DNA of 64,000 bases from DASUPK01 sp963800285 (GTDB lineage: Bacteria; Actinomycetota; Thermoleophilia; Solirubrobacterales; 70-9): NCBI GenBank assembly GCA_963800285.1, contig CAWDAL010000029.1:134077-198076 (forward strand), in the 5' to 3' direction. The number at the start of each line of letters is the position of its first letter. Position 1 is the first letter of the stretch. Positions 48,234-56,409 of this stretch are shown piece by piece. The notes under the pieces are model-generated. The model did no database searches, was not told where the DNA came from, and saw nothing but the letters and a program-made list of their open reading frames with translations. The position numbers and the translations under genes were made by a program.

Positions 48234-48548
48234 GTGGAATCAAGCGAAAGCAGTGGAGTCAAGGATCAGGTCCAGAAGGCGATCGACGACCTGCGGGCGG
48301 CCGGCGAGAAGGCGACGGGCGACGTCCGCTCGAGCATCGACTCCGCGGTGGCCCGGCTGCGCGACGTCTCCGGCGGCGCGACCGGGAAGGCCCAGGATCA
48401 GGTCTCGAACTGGCGCGAGACTCTGGACAAGGCGACCGAGGACGTCCGCAAGGAGCTCGGCAAGCTCGCCGTCCGGGCGCAGAGCTCCGTCGAAGCGCTC
48501 GACGAGATCGCCAAGGAGCTCGACGAGCGCCGCAAGGCCCTCAAGTAG
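48234..48548 (+). CDS. Small helical protein (apolipoprotein-like repeats)
   Basis: 104 aa from the GTG at 48234, which has AGGAGGT five bases upstream. It is almost all amphipathic helix with recurring 11-residue-like units: VKDQVQKAIDDLRAAGEKATGDV, QDQVSNWRETLDKATEDVRKELG, then a coiled coil ending LDERRKALK. No Cys, Pro or Trp cluster. The pattern resembles phasin or apolipophorin-type lipid/surface-binding helices, common next to membrane or storage granules. Divergent from rlmD and convergent with another helical protein. Function unknown. Confidence 0.72.
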   Translation: MESSESSGVKDQVQKAIDDLRAAGEKATGDVRSSIDSAVARLRDVSGGATGKAQDQVSNWRETLDKATEDVRKELGKLAVRAQSSVEALDEIAKELDERRKALK

Positions 48549-48558
48549 TAGCTGCGGC

Positions 48559-49098
48559 TCAGTCCTGCAGCTTGCGGTCCAGCGCCCTTAGGAGGCCCTT
48601 GCGGGCCTTGTTCTTCCGCTCGTAGTCGCGCACCCTCCGCAGCTCCTGCCGGCTCAGCTCCTGCAGCCGCCGGTCGATCTGGCGGATCGAGAGCTGGTCG
48701 TAGGCGGTGATCGGGAACCCGGGGACGCGGGCCCCCCGCCGAACGCGGTCGACGCTCGCCAGCGGCTTGTCCACGGCGGCCACGGTGCGTTTGCGAGCCT
48801 GCGCGGCCCGCTCGCCCGCCTGCTGCTTCGCCCGGTCCGGCACCTCGCGGGCCTGAGAGAGGAGCCCGTCGAGTTGCGAGAGCAGTTCCTCGGCCTGTTC
48901 CCGCCCACGGGTGGCCAGCCGCCCGACCATCTCCTCGGCGTCGGCGCGCGTCATGCGGCCACGCTTCACCGCATCGTCGACGACCTCCTGCAGTCGCTCC
49001 CGCGAGATCGTGATGCTCTTCTCGAGCGCGTCGCGGAACGCCTGCACGCTCTGCTCTGCGCGGGAGCTCTCCTCCGTCTCCGTCGGCCCGCTTGCCAT
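48559..49098 (-). CDS. Phasin-like coiled-coil protein with a C-terminal helical domain
   Basis: 179 aa from the ATG at 49098. Residues 20-110 are coiled coil (VQAFRDALEKSITISRERLQ, EMVGRLATRGREQAEELLSQL, RAKQQAGERAAQARKR), similar to phasin / PHA-regulator type proteins. The C-terminal part (ITAYDQLSIRQIDRRLQELS, LRRVRDYERKNKARKGLL) matches the short helical domain seen at the ends of many actinobacterial granule or wall proteins (DUF8129-like). Convergent with the small helical gene at 48234. Lipid-granule association is a possible role. Confidence 0.72.
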   Translation of the reverse strand: MASGPTETEESSRAEQSVQAFRDALEKSITISRERLQEVVDDAVKRGRMTRADAEEMVGRLATRGREQAEELLSQLDGLLSQAREVPDRAKQQAGERAAQARKRTVAAVDKPLASVDRVRRGARVPGFPITAYDQLSIRQIDRRLQELSRQELRRVRDYERKNKARKGLLRALDRKLQD

Positions 49099-49106
49099 CG
49101 ATCGCA

Positions 49107-49925
49107 CTATCCCACAGTCTTGAACTTTCCAATCACGGGGTTGTGATCGGCGAGGCGGATCTTCTTCCCGGTCTCGGGGTCGACCCGGTCCCGCGCCTCG
49201 GGCGGCCATGCCGTGGGATGCTCGACCACATCCAGGCCGCGCACGAGCAGGTGGCTGAGGCGGTCCGGGGCCGTCCGGGGCGCCAGGCCGAATCGCTCCT
49301 CGAGCTGGTCGAAGACGGCGCTCGCCTTCGGCCTGACGTTGAAGTCCCCGCCGAAGATCAGGGGCTCGGAGCCGGCGAACGCGACCGCGCGCTCGGCCGC
49401 ATCGAGCAGTTCCCGCTCGGCGGACGATGGCTTCGTGCTGACGTGGAGGTTCGCGACGCAGGGTCCCGCCTCGAGCCGGGTCAGGGCCATGACCCGAAGC
49501 TCCGGGCGCCAGGTGAGCACCTCCCGGCGGCGTTCGGCGATCCCGCCGGCCACACCGCGGACGAGCGTCGTGTCCGAGCCGCCCTCCCAGGAGCCCAGGA
49601 GGTCGGGGCGCCAGCGTCCGATCAGCGAGGTGATCGGCTGCAGCCAGTTCCGGCCGCTCAGGGCGCGGTGTGCCTGCGCGCCGCAGGCTTCGGCCAGGCG
49701 CACCGACCAGCTCGGGGGGAACTCCTGGAAGAGGGCCACGTCCCAGCCGACCGAGTCGATCAGCGAGGCGAACTCCTCGAACAGGTCCCAGTTCACCTGC
49801 TCGTACTCCGAGCCCAGGTGAGGCCCGCGTCGGCAGTTTCCCTTGTGGGCGCGGACCTGGAGCTCGGGCTCGGGAGGCCAGTCCCGCCCGTGAAACAAGT
49901 TCCATGTCATCGCGGTGAGCTGCAC
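49107..49925 (-). CDS. Endonuclease/exonuclease/phosphatase-family protein, intracellular
   Basis: 272 aa. EEP fold: LTAMTWNLFHGRD (Asn), DVALFQEFPP (metal Glu), VANLHVSTKP, LIFGGDFNVRPK and the C-terminal LADHNPVIGKF (catalytic Asp-His). No signal peptide is seen, unlike the exported relative at 30848. It is followed by the phasin-like gene 8 bases on. The start at 49925 lies in the short divergent space before argF. Substrate unknown. Confidence 0.84.
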   Translation of the reverse strand: MQLTAMTWNLFHGRDWPPEPELQVRAHKGNCRRGPHLGSEYEQVNWDLFEEFASLIDSVGWDVALFQEFPPSWSVRLAEACGAQAHRALSGRNWLQPITSLIGRWRPDLLGSWEGGSDTTLVRGVAGGIAERRREVLTWRPELRVMALTRLEAGPCVANLHVSTKPSSAERELLDAAERAVAFAGSEPLIFGGDFNVRPKASAVFDQLEERFGLAPRTAPDRLSHLLVRGLDVVEHPTAWPPEARDRVDPETGKKIRLADHNPVIGKFKTVG

Positions 49926-49946
49926 GGCCCTAGTATCGGCTGCTCG

Positions 49947-50849
49947 ATGAATTCACCGACCGCGCACCTTCCGGCGAGCAACTTCCTGACCGGGGAGGAG
50001 CTCGACCGCGGCGAGCTCCTCGCGCTGCTCGAGCGCGCAGAGGAGCTCAAGGAAGGGCGAGAGCGGGGCGAGGGCTCAGGGTCGCTGGCGGGTCGCTCGA
50101 TCGCGCTCCTCTTCGAGAAGCCGTCCACCAGGACGCGGGTCTCGTTCGAGGTCGGCGTCGCCGAGCTCGGTGCGACGCCGATCGTCCTGCGGGCGGACGA
50201 GCTGCAGCTGACGCGCGGCGAGTCGATTGCCGACACCGGCCGAATCCTCTCCGGCTACCTGCACGCGATCGTGATTCGCTCGGGATCCGACGAGAGGGTC
50301 CGCGACCTGGCCGGGGGTGCGAGCGTTCCCGTGGTCAATGGCCTGACGCCCGGCCATCACCCGTGCCAGGCCCTGGCCGACCTGCTCACCCTGAAGGAGC
50401 GCTTCGGCGACCTCGAGGGCCTGCGCCTCGCCTACGTCGGCGACGGCAACAACGTCGCCCGCTCCCTCGCCATCCTCGGGCGGATCGCTGGAGTCGACGT
50501 CGTCATCTCCGGTCCGGAGGGGTATCGGCTCGAGGAGGGCCTCGCCGAGCTAGTGGAGGATCCGATGGCGGCCGTCGCCGATGCCGACGCGATCTACACC
50601 GACGTCTGGGTCAGCATGGGCGACGAAGAGACCGCCGACCAGCGCCTGGCCGATCTGGCTCCCTACCAGCTGAATGACGAGCTGCTCGCGGCGGCCTCTC
50701 AGCGCGCGGTCGCGCTGCACTGCCTGCCCGCCCACCCCGGCGAGGAGATCAGCGCCGAGGTGCTCTATGGCGAGCGCTCGGCCGTCTGGGACCAGGCCGA
50801 GAACCGCCTGCACACCCAGAAGGCGCTGCTCGAACGCCTGCTCGCCTAG
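49947..50849 (+). CDS. argF: Ornithine carbamoyltransferase
   Basis: 300 aa from the ATG at 49947; the long upstream frame is antisense to the EEP gene and is rejected. The carbamoyl-phosphate site S60-T-R-T-R64 (FEKPSTRTRVSFEVG), HHPCQALADLLT, DVWVSMGDE and the ornithine-site HCLPAHPGEEI are all present. It makes citrulline in arginine synthesis. The HCLPAHR of many relatives reads HCLPAHP here. No other arg gene is adjacent; tRNA-Glu follows. Confidence 0.96.
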   Translation: MNSPTAHLPASNFLTGEELDRGELLALLERAEELKEGRERGEGSGSLAGRSIALLFEKPSTRTRVSFEVGVAELGATPIVLRADELQLTRGESIADTGRILSGYLHAIVIRSGSDERVRDLAGGASVPVVNGLTPGHHPCQALADLLTLKERFGDLEGLRLAYVGDGNNVARSLAILGRIAGVDVVISGPEGYRLEEGLAELVEDPMAAVADADAIYTDVWVSMGDEETADQRLADLAPYQLNDELLAAASQRAVALHCLPAHPGEEISAEVLYGERSAVWDQAENRLHTQKALLERLLA

Positions 50850-50870
50850 GACGGAGCTGAGAAAACCCCC

Positions 50871-50880
50871 TGCCTAGACT
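50871..50880 (+). promoter_or_regulatory. Putative -10 region of tRNA-Glu
   Basis: TGCCTAGACT, identical to the 10-mer before tRNA-Lys (2725-2734), ends 10 bases before the mature tRNA 5' end. Confidence 0.4.
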
Positions 50881-50890
50881 CTCTGCCGCT

Positions 50891-50962
50891 GGCCCCGTCG
50901 TCCAACGGCTAGGACATCAGGTTTTCAACCTGGGAACGCGGGTTCGACTCCCGCCGGGGCTA
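50891..50962 (+). tRNA. tRNA-Glu (anticodon TTC)
   Basis: 72 bases. The acceptor GGCCCCG (50891-50897) pairs with CGGGGCT (50955-50961; first pair G-U), with discriminator A. The D stem is GTCC/GGAC. The anticodon stem TCAGG/CCTGG has loop TTTTCAA and anticodon TTC at 50924-50926. The T arm is GCGGG-TTCGACT-CCCGC. No encoded CCA. Confidence 0.95.
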
Positions 50963-51039
50963 CTAAGTGGAAAACCCCTAGATCGGTTCTGGGCGCAGGG
51001 GCTGAGGTAACTGCGGCGCAGCGGTGGGAGTCTCCACCC

Positions 51040-52296
51040 ATGGCGAAACCTCGGATCCTGATCCTCGGCGGCGGCTTCGGCGGGTTGGAGACCGCATTCG
51101 GCCTCCGGCTCCTGGTGAGGGAGCGCGCCGATATCACCGTGGTCTCCGACCAGGACCACTTCCTCTTCAAGCCGAACTCGATCTACGTGCCGTTCGGGCT
51201 CGATCCGGACCGATTGAAGGTTCCGCTGGCGAAGCCCACGGCGAAGCGGGACATCGAGCTCGTACAGGGCCGCGCGCACGACATTGACCCCGACGCCCGG
51301 CGCGTCAAGGTCGACGGCCGGACTCTCGACTACGACCAGCTCGTGGTCGCGACGGGCTCCGGCATGCGGGCGAGCGAGATCCCGGGGCTGGCCGAGCACG
51401 CGATCAGCATGTGGACCCCCGCGGAGATGCTGGAGCTCCGCGACGGCTTCGAGCGCACGCTCGACGCGGCCAAGGCCGGGAACCATCAGCGCGTCCTCTT
51501 CCTGATCCCTCCGAACAACAAGTGCGCGGGCCCCCTGTACGAGATCGTCCTCATGTTCGAGACGTGGCTCCGCCGCAAGGGAGGCAGGGAGGCGACCTCG
51601 ATCACCTGGGCGACCTACGAGGACGGCTACATCCAGGCATTCGGCCCGCGCCTCCACGAGCTCGTCACCGAGGAGTTCGAGCGCCGCGGGATCGAGGGCC
51701 ATACCGACTGGGTCGTGGACAGCGTCGACTCGAAGGGAGTCGAGTTCCACAACGGCGAGCGGGTCGACCACGACCTGCTGGTCGCGTTCCCGCCCTACGT
51801 CGCCTCGACACCGTTTCCGGGCCTCGAGGCTGACGACCGTGGCTTCCTGGTGACCGACCTGGCGACGCGTTGTCTCGAGCGCCATCCCGACATCTACGCG
51901 GTCGGCGATGCCGGCGACTTCCCGGTCAAGCAGGCGTTCCTTGCCTTCCTGCAGGGGGACGCCGTCGCCTCCCAGATCGCGTCGGTGATCCTGGGAACCG
52001 AGCCCAAGCTGAGCTTCGACCCGGTGAGCATGTGCATCATGGAGCAGTTCGACAAGGCGACGTTCGCCAAGGTTCCGCTTCGCCTCACCGGCGACCCCAG
52101 CCATCCGATCGAGGTGCGGCCGGACGCCAACGGCGACTACCGGGTCGGCTCCAATCGGATCTGGCGGATGGGCAAGAAGATGCTGGGCACCTCCGTCCCG
52201 TGGCGCTTCGCGCACGGCAAGCCGTTTCACGCGGGGGCCTTCTGGAGCGGGATGGACGTCGGCCTGAAGGCGATGTCCAGCGCCCTCTCGGACTGA
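51040..52296 (+). CDS. FAD-dependent pyridine nucleotide-disulphide-type oxidoreductase, sulfide:quinone-reductase-like
   Basis: 418 aa. FAD motif ILILGGGFGGLETA (7-18), VATGSGMRASEIPG, and the second FAD segment IYAVGDAGDF. C162 in NNKCAGPLYE matches the first redox Cys of sulfide:quinone reductases (KCAGAP), and a second candidate Cys is in VSMCIMEQ. The C-terminal amphipathic region (RIWRMGKKMLGTSVPWRF) suggests monotopic membrane attachment. SQR or a type II NADH dehydrogenase relative; SQR-like favoured by the KCAG motif. Confidence 0.82.
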   Translation: MAKPRILILGGGFGGLETAFGLRLLVRERADITVVSDQDHFLFKPNSIYVPFGLDPDRLKVPLAKPTAKRDIELVQGRAHDIDPDARRVKVDGRTLDYDQLVVATGSGMRASEIPGLAEHAISMWTPAEMLELRDGFERTLDAAKAGNHQRVLFLIPPNNKCAGPLYEIVLMFETWLRRKGGREATSITWATYEDGYIQAFGPRLHELVTEEFERRGIEGHTDWVVDSVDSKGVEFHNGERVDHDLLVAFPPYVASTPFPGLEADDRGFLVTDLATRCLERHPDIYAVGDAGDFPVKQAFLAFLQGDAVASQIASVILGTEPKLSFDPVSMCIMEQFDKATFAKVPLRLTGDPSHPIEVRPDANGDYRVGSNRIWRMGKKMLGTSVPWRFAHGKPFHAGAFWSGMDVGLKAMSSALSD

Positions 52297-52333
52297 GGGC
52301 GGTCTTAGGCCGGCTGGATTAGCCTTCGGCGCG

Positions 52334-53089
52334 GTGCTGCCGGAGATTCACCTCGGACCGCTGACGCTGCAGACCTTCGGGATCTGCTTTGCCGTTGCCT
52401 TCATCGCGGCGGGCGCGCTGATCTGGCGGCGGTTCGGCGAGCTCGGGAAGCCCGTCGACTGGGCGTATGAGATGGGCTTCGCGGCGCTGCTCGGCGGGCT
52501 CGTCGGTTCCCGGGTCGACTTCATCATCGAGAACTACGGCGACGTGAAGGGCGATCTGCTCGGCAACATCTTCTCCGGCTCGGGCCTGGTCTGGTACGGC
52601 GGTGTGATCGGCGGCGCCCTCGGGGTCCTCCTCTGGGCCTGGTGGCGGGGCTTCCTCACCCTGGCACTCCTCGACGTCGCGGCCCCGGCCCTGGCGCTCG
52701 GCTATGCGATCGGACGGTGCGGCTGCCAGCTCTCGGGCGACGGCGACTACGGTAAGGCCTGGGACGGACCGTGGGCGATGGCGTACCCAGACGGGACGAA
52801 GCCCACCGACCAGACCGTCCATCCCACGCCCGTCTACGAGACGCTGGCGATGGGCCTCGTCGCCCTGCTGCTCTGGCGCCTCCGTGACCGATTCACCAAC
52901 GGGACCCTCTTCGCCCTCTATCTGCTGCTCGCCGGAACCGAGCGGTTCCTGGTCGAGTTCATCCGCCGCAACGACGATGTCGCGGTGGGCCTGACGTTGG
53001 CCCAGCTGCTCAGCGTGGGAATGATGATCGTCGGCGGAGTCTGGCTGCTGGTGGCCTTCCGGCGGGCCCCGCGGCCAGCGACCGCCTGA
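52334..53089 (+). CDS. lgt: Prolipoprotein diacylglyceryl transferase
   Basis: 251 aa, GTG start. Seven membrane helices expected. IHLGPLTLQTFGICFAVAF at the N-terminus, GLVGSRVDFIIENYGD, SGLVWYGGVIGG and the signature GRCGCQLSGDGDYG (usually GRxGNFxNxE/xxG). HPTPVYET and the C-terminal LVEFIRRNDDV complete the Lgt pattern. It attaches diacylglycerol to lipobox Cys of exported proteins. The signature is looser than in E. coli, as in many actinobacteria. Confidence 0.92.
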   Translation: MLPEIHLGPLTLQTFGICFAVAFIAAGALIWRRFGELGKPVDWAYEMGFAALLGGLVGSRVDFIIENYGDVKGDLLGNIFSGSGLVWYGGVIGGALGVLLWAWWRGFLTLALLDVAAPALALGYAIGRCGCQLSGDGDYGKAWDGPWAMAYPDGTKPTDQTVHPTPVYETLAMGLVALLLWRLRDRFTNGTLFALYLLLAGTERFLVEFIRRNDDVAVGLTLAQLLSVGMMIVGGVWLLVAFRRAPRPATA

Positions 53090-53171
53090 GGCGTCACAGC
53101 GCCTTCACAAGGGGGGCGCCGTCCTCCGGTATCACCGTGGGGCAAGCAGTCGAACCGCGAAAGGAGGGCGT

Positions 53172-53399
53172 ATGACCGACGAGGTCCAGGAAATTCAGGA
53201 GGTCCAGGAGGAGCAGGCGGAGCAGGCCCCCGAGGCCGAGGGCGCCATGGAGACCGTGACCGATGAGATCGGCGAGGAGACGGCCGCCGAGTCCACCGAG
53301 ATCACCGAGTCCGACGAACCCACTTCGGAGGCAGACTCCTCCGGGGAGGCCGAGGCGGATGATTCCGAGGACGTCGCCGAGGAGCCGGAGCAGCTCTGA
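53172..53399 (+). CDS. Small, very acidic protein
   Basis: 75 aa with an excellent Shine-Dalgarno (AAAGGAGGG) before the ATG. About 40 percent Glu plus Asp, no Lys, Arg, His, Trp or Cys that I can see; repeated EVQE/QEE units then a Ser/Thr/Glu-rich half ending EEPEQL. Predicted disordered, very low pI. No family recognised; the clean ribosome-binding site supports expression. It is convergent with an SDR gene, one base apart. Confidence 0.65.
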   Translation: MTDEVQEIQEVQEEQAEQAPEAEGAMETVTDEIGEETAAESTEITESDEPTSEADSSGEAEADDSEDVAEEPEQL

Positions 53400-53400
53400 G

Positions 53401-54153
53401 CTAGACCGACCGGAGTAGGCCGCCGTCGAGCGGGATCACGGCTCCCGTGAGATAGGCGGCCCGCTCCGAGCACAGGAACGCGACCAGGTCGCCGTACTCC
53501 TCCGGCCGGCCGAGACGCTTGGCGGGGACCCGCTCCTTCGCGGCCGCCTCGGCGCCCTGCAGGGACCCGTCCCGGTCGGCGAGCCGGTCGGTGGCGAACA
53601 TCCCGGTGGCGACCGTGTTGACCGTGACGCCGTCACCTGCGACCTCGTCGGCGAGGGTCTCGAGCAGGCCGAGCGCCGCCAGCCGGTTCGCGTTCGAAAG
53701 CGTCAGGAACGGGATCGGCTCGCGAATAGAGCCGGAGGAGACGTTCACGATCCGGCCCCAGCCGCGCTCCCTCATCCCGGGCAGCACTCCCTCGATCAGC
53801 ACCCGCGGCGCCAGGACGAGCGAGCGGAAGGCCTCCTCCCACTCCTCGAGCGAGTTGTCGAGCGCTCCACCGCCCGGCGGCCCACCGGTGTTGGCGACGA
53901 GGATCTCGATGGGGCCGAGCGAGTCCGCGACCTCGCCGGTGAGCCGGCGGAGACGGTCCAGGTCGCCGGTATCGGCCGGAAAGGCGCGGACTTCGCCGTC
54001 CAGCTCGCCGGCGGCGGCCTCCAGGGATTCCTCGGAGCGGCTCGAGATGGCCACCCGGGCCCCCTCGCGCGCCAGGGCGCCGGCGATGCCCCGGCCGATC
54101 CCTCGGCTCGCGCCCATCACCAGGGCGGTGCGTCCCTCAAGCCCTAGGTCCAC
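53401..54153 (-). CDS. Short-chain dehydrogenase/reductase
   Basis: 250 aa from the GTG at 54153, where VDLGLEGRTALVMGASRGIG begins as SDRs do; the longer frame is less likely. NAD(P) motif GASRGIGRG, NTGGPP in place of NNAG, catalytic Ser in VNVSSGS, and the usual YxxxK position reads SNANRLAAL, so the catalytic Tyr and Lys are replaced by N and R. It resembles the divergent SDR subgroup seen in actinobacteria. Its oxidoreductase activity is therefore doubtful. It overlaps the small membrane protein gene by 10 bases. Confidence 0.82.
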   Translation of the reverse strand: MDLGLEGRTALVMGASRGIGRGIAGALAREGARVAISSRSEESLEAAAGELDGEVRAFPADTGDLDRLRRLTGEVADSLGPIEILVANTGGPPGGGALDNSLEEWEEAFRSLVLAPRVLIEGVLPGMRERGWGRIVNVSSGSIREPIPFLTLSNANRLAALGLLETLADEVAGDGVTVNTVATGMFATDRLADRDGSLQGAEAAAKERVPAKRLGRPEEYGDLVAFLCSERAAYLTGAVIPLDGGLLRSV

Positions 54154-54479
54154 AGCGCCCGTCCGGGCCGGCCCGCGAGCCAGGCGCACCATGCCGCGAA
54201 GGCGGCGACCGCGATCGCGACTCCGAGCCAATGGACGCCGGCGACGACCGCGATCGCGCTCGGGATGCCCGCCAGCACGGCGCCGATCAGCACGCCGCGG
54301 GCGTCGAGGTGGAGGGCCCAGGCAGTCAGCGCGGCGCAGCCGAGCCAGGCCGCCGGCCCGGTCAGCCAGCCCCAGTCGTCGAAGAACGAGTGAGGGAGGG
54401 CCACGGCCAGGATCAGGGACACCGCAGCCACGGCCACCACCTGCACGACGGCCGCTCGCCAGAGGATCGTTCGGTCCAT
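54144..54479 (-). CDS. Small multi-pass membrane protein
   Basis: 111 aa from the ATG at 54479, which overlaps the ATP-grasp stop (ATGA); the longer upstream frame is antisense noise. Four hydrophobic helices (VVQVVAVAAVSLILAVAL; LTGPAAWLGCAALTAWAL; VLIGAVLAGIPSAIAVVAGV; LGVAIAVAAFAAWCAWLAG). No motif recognised. Coupled to the ATP-grasp gene upstream and the SDR downstream. Confidence 0.7.
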   Translation of the reverse strand: MDRTILWRAAVVQVVAVAAVSLILAVALPHSFFDDWGWLTGPAAWLGCAALTAWALHLDARGVLIGAVLAGIPSAIAVVAGVHWLGVAIAVAAFAAWCAWLAGRPGRALWT

Positions 54480-55675
54480 CACCCGGTCAGTTTGGCGAGA
54501 TACGCCGCGTCGTCGGGCGGCAGACCCGGAATCGGCTGGCCGTCCCAGGTGATCCCGTCTGACATCGCGACGAAGAGCTGCTCGCGCTGGCGCAGGCTGA
54601 GCTTCTCGAAGCGGGCCAGGGCCAGGAAGGAGTAGAGCTTCGGCATCGCGTCCCGCCAGCCGTGGTCGGTGCCGTGGATCTTCGCCAGGTCGTGAATCGT
54701 CTTGGGAGTCTCCTTGAGCGGCTCCCTGAAGAGCTGGGCGAAGACGGCGAAGTCGAGCTGCTCGGTGCGCCCGGCGGGCACCTGCAGCGTCTCGTCCTGC
54801 GGCTCGAGCAGGCCGCGCCCGAGCTCCTCGGCAGTCATCAGCAGGACGCCGTCGGTCGGCCTCGGGTTGCACTCGATCATCACCATGCCGTCGTCCGTCT
54901 CGATGAAGTCGAGCGACATCTGCCCGTCCCAGGCGAGCTCGGAGCCGAGCTTCTCGACCGTCGGCAGCGTGTCCGACGGGTCGACGGAGAGGAACTGGAT
55001 CCCCGTCGAGTGCTCCCACTGGCGCGGCGCCCGGTAGGACATGTGCGTCGCGACGCTCCCCAGATGAAGGCAGGAGTAGGTGCAGTGCATCGGCCCTTCG
55101 ACGAACTCCTGGACCAGCCACGGGTTCGCCTCGGTGGGGTGGCAGGCGTCGAGGGAGAGTTGGCCGGCCAGCGCGCCGGTGTTGGTGAGCAGCCCCACGC
55201 CTCCCCGCGAGAAGGCGGCGCGGGCGAAGTAGCGCGGGTAGCTCTCGACCGCCCGCTCGAGCTCCTCGGGGCTGTGGGCGAGGGTCGTGTGGGGCGTCCG
55301 GATGTCGAGCCGCTCGCAGAGCTCCTGGAAGGTGCCCTTGTCGTGCACCTGGGCGAGCGTCCGGAACGGCGGCGCGTAGAGCTTCGTCACCTTCGAGAGG
55401 CGCTCGTGCTGGGCCGCCAGGTAGAAGACCTCCTCGAACATCGGGACGACGACCTCGATCTCGTTGACGTCGGCGATGCGCTCGACGTCGGAGGCGAATT
55501 GCTGCGGGTCGCCCGTGGCCGAGGCGGTGGTGAAGTGGCCCGCCAGGTATTTGGAGTGGCTGCCCGGGGACGCCTCATAGCTGTCGCAGGCGAACACCTC
55601 GTGCCCGCGTTCGCCGAGCTTGCGGATCGCATCGAGCGCGAACGGCATGCGCGAACTGGTGACCAGCACCCTCAC
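54479..55675 (-). CDS. ATP-grasp ligase of unknown substrate
   Basis: 398 aa. N-terminal pre-ATP-grasp Rossmann-like domain (MRVLVTSSRMPFALDAIRKLGERGHEVFACDS), then an ATP-grasp core: HDKGTFQELCERLDIRTPHT, the lysine/arginine-rich YPRYFARAAFSRGGVG, PWLVQEFVEG and the metal-binding MVMIECNPRPTDG. It resembles carbamoyl-phosphate-synthase-like amino-acid ligases. First gene of a three-gene run (ATP-grasp, membrane protein, SDR). Amide-bond formation on an unknown substrate is expected. Confidence 0.82.
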   Translation of the reverse strand: MRVLVTSSRMPFALDAIRKLGERGHEVFACDSYEASPGSHSKYLAGHFTTASATGDPQQFASDVERIADVNEIEVVVPMFEEVFYLAAQHERLSKVTKLYAPPFRTLAQVHDKGTFQELCERLDIRTPHTTLAHSPEELERAVESYPRYFARAAFSRGGVGLLTNTGALAGQLSLDACHPTEANPWLVQEFVEGPMHCTYSCLHLGSVATHMSYRAPRQWEHSTGIQFLSVDPSDTLPTVEKLGSELAWDGQMSLDFIETDDGMVMIECNPRPTDGVLLMTAEELGRGLLEPQDETLQVPAGRTEQLDFAVFAQLFREPLKETPKTIHDLAKIHGTDHGWRDAMPKLYSFLALARFEKLSLRQREQLFVAMSDGITWDGQPIPGLPPDDAAYLAKLTG

Positions 55676-55698
55676 GCGCCTAACCCTACGCGGCAGGG

Positions 55699-56409
55699 CT
55701 AGTGGCGGTGCTTGCGCTTCCGGTGCTTCTTGCGGTGCTTCGCCTTCACGGACGGCGAGTCGATCGCCGGCTCGCCCAGCGGCATGGTCACGTCGATGCC
55801 GTCAAACGTGACCGCACCGGTCGAGCGCTGCAGGTCGTACAGCGACGATGACGCGGTCAGCTGCAGGGTGTAGCCGCCGCCGGCCGGCGCGCGGCCGGCC
55901 ACCATCTCGAGGTCGCGCGAGATCGAGTGCCGCCGGCCGTCGAGCGTCAGCGGGATCGGCGTCGCGATGTTGCCGAGCACCGTGCCGTTGCGCGGGTTGG
56001 CGAACTGGGCGTAGACCCAGGTCTTCGCGGGGACCGCGGTTCCCCGGTAGGTGAGGTCCAGGTGCGGCGGGCCGACGACGTTCGCGTCCGCGGCGGGTCC
56101 CGGGACCGGGACGTTGACCGCGTTGAGGGCCTGGGTGGCGAAGATCAACGCCCCGCTCGCCTGTCCGGGAACGATGGGGAGCGTGCCGGAGCCGGACGCC
56201 GAGAGCTGTCCGGCGGCCTTCAGCGGATAGGCGTCGCTGGTCCGCAGCTGGGCATCGTCCGCGATCCAGGCGAACTTCGGGCCGGTGTCGGTGTCCTGCC
56301 GGCCCCGCAGGTAGCGATCGAACCAGGCGACGGTGCGCTGGTCCAGGTAGGTCGCGCCCGCCCCCGCGCCGGTCAGGCAGACACCATGGCCGCCGCAGAA
56401 CCAGATCAT
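55699..56409 (-). CDS. C-terminal part of a split S15/CocE-like hydrolase (carries the catalytic His)
   Basis: 236 aa; ATG at 56409 overlapping the stop of the N-terminal part (ATGA). It starts MIWFCGGHGVCL, whose H8 is the catalytic His of the CocE/X-prolyl-dipeptidyl-peptidase family. Next come YLDQRTVAWFDRYLRG and the beta-jelly-roll lid domain (SGALIFATQALNAVNVP, HLDLTYRGT, RHSISRDLEMVAGR). The polybasic end is VKAKHRKKHRKRKHRH. In-frame codons upstream of the ATG (VAQVQRVPVK) continue the family sequence. This is thus the frame-shifted remainder of the gene at 56406-57458 or a separately translated half. Confidence 0.75.
   Translation of the reverse strand: MIWFCGGHGVCLTGAGAGATYLDQRTVAWFDRYLRGRQDTDTGPKFAWIADDAQLRTSDAYPLKAAGQLSASGSGTLPIVPGQASGALIFATQALNAVNVPVPGPAADANVVGPPHLDLTYRGTAVPAKTWVYAQFANPRNGTVLGNIATPIPLTLDGRRHSISRDLEMVAGRAPAGGGYTLQLTASSSLYDLQRSTGAVTFDGIDVTMPLGEPAIDSPSVKAKHRKKHRKRKHRH

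Noticed and set aside
50917..52230. A 437-codon minus-strand open frame opposite the FAD oxidoreductase and across tRNA-Glu
   Set aside because: It runs through a clear tRNA and is the antisense of a recognised flavoprotein.
53099..53119. GCGCC...GGCGC stem between lgt and the acidic protein gene
   Set aside because: Only 5 bp with an 11-base loop and no T-run; not better than chance at this GC content.
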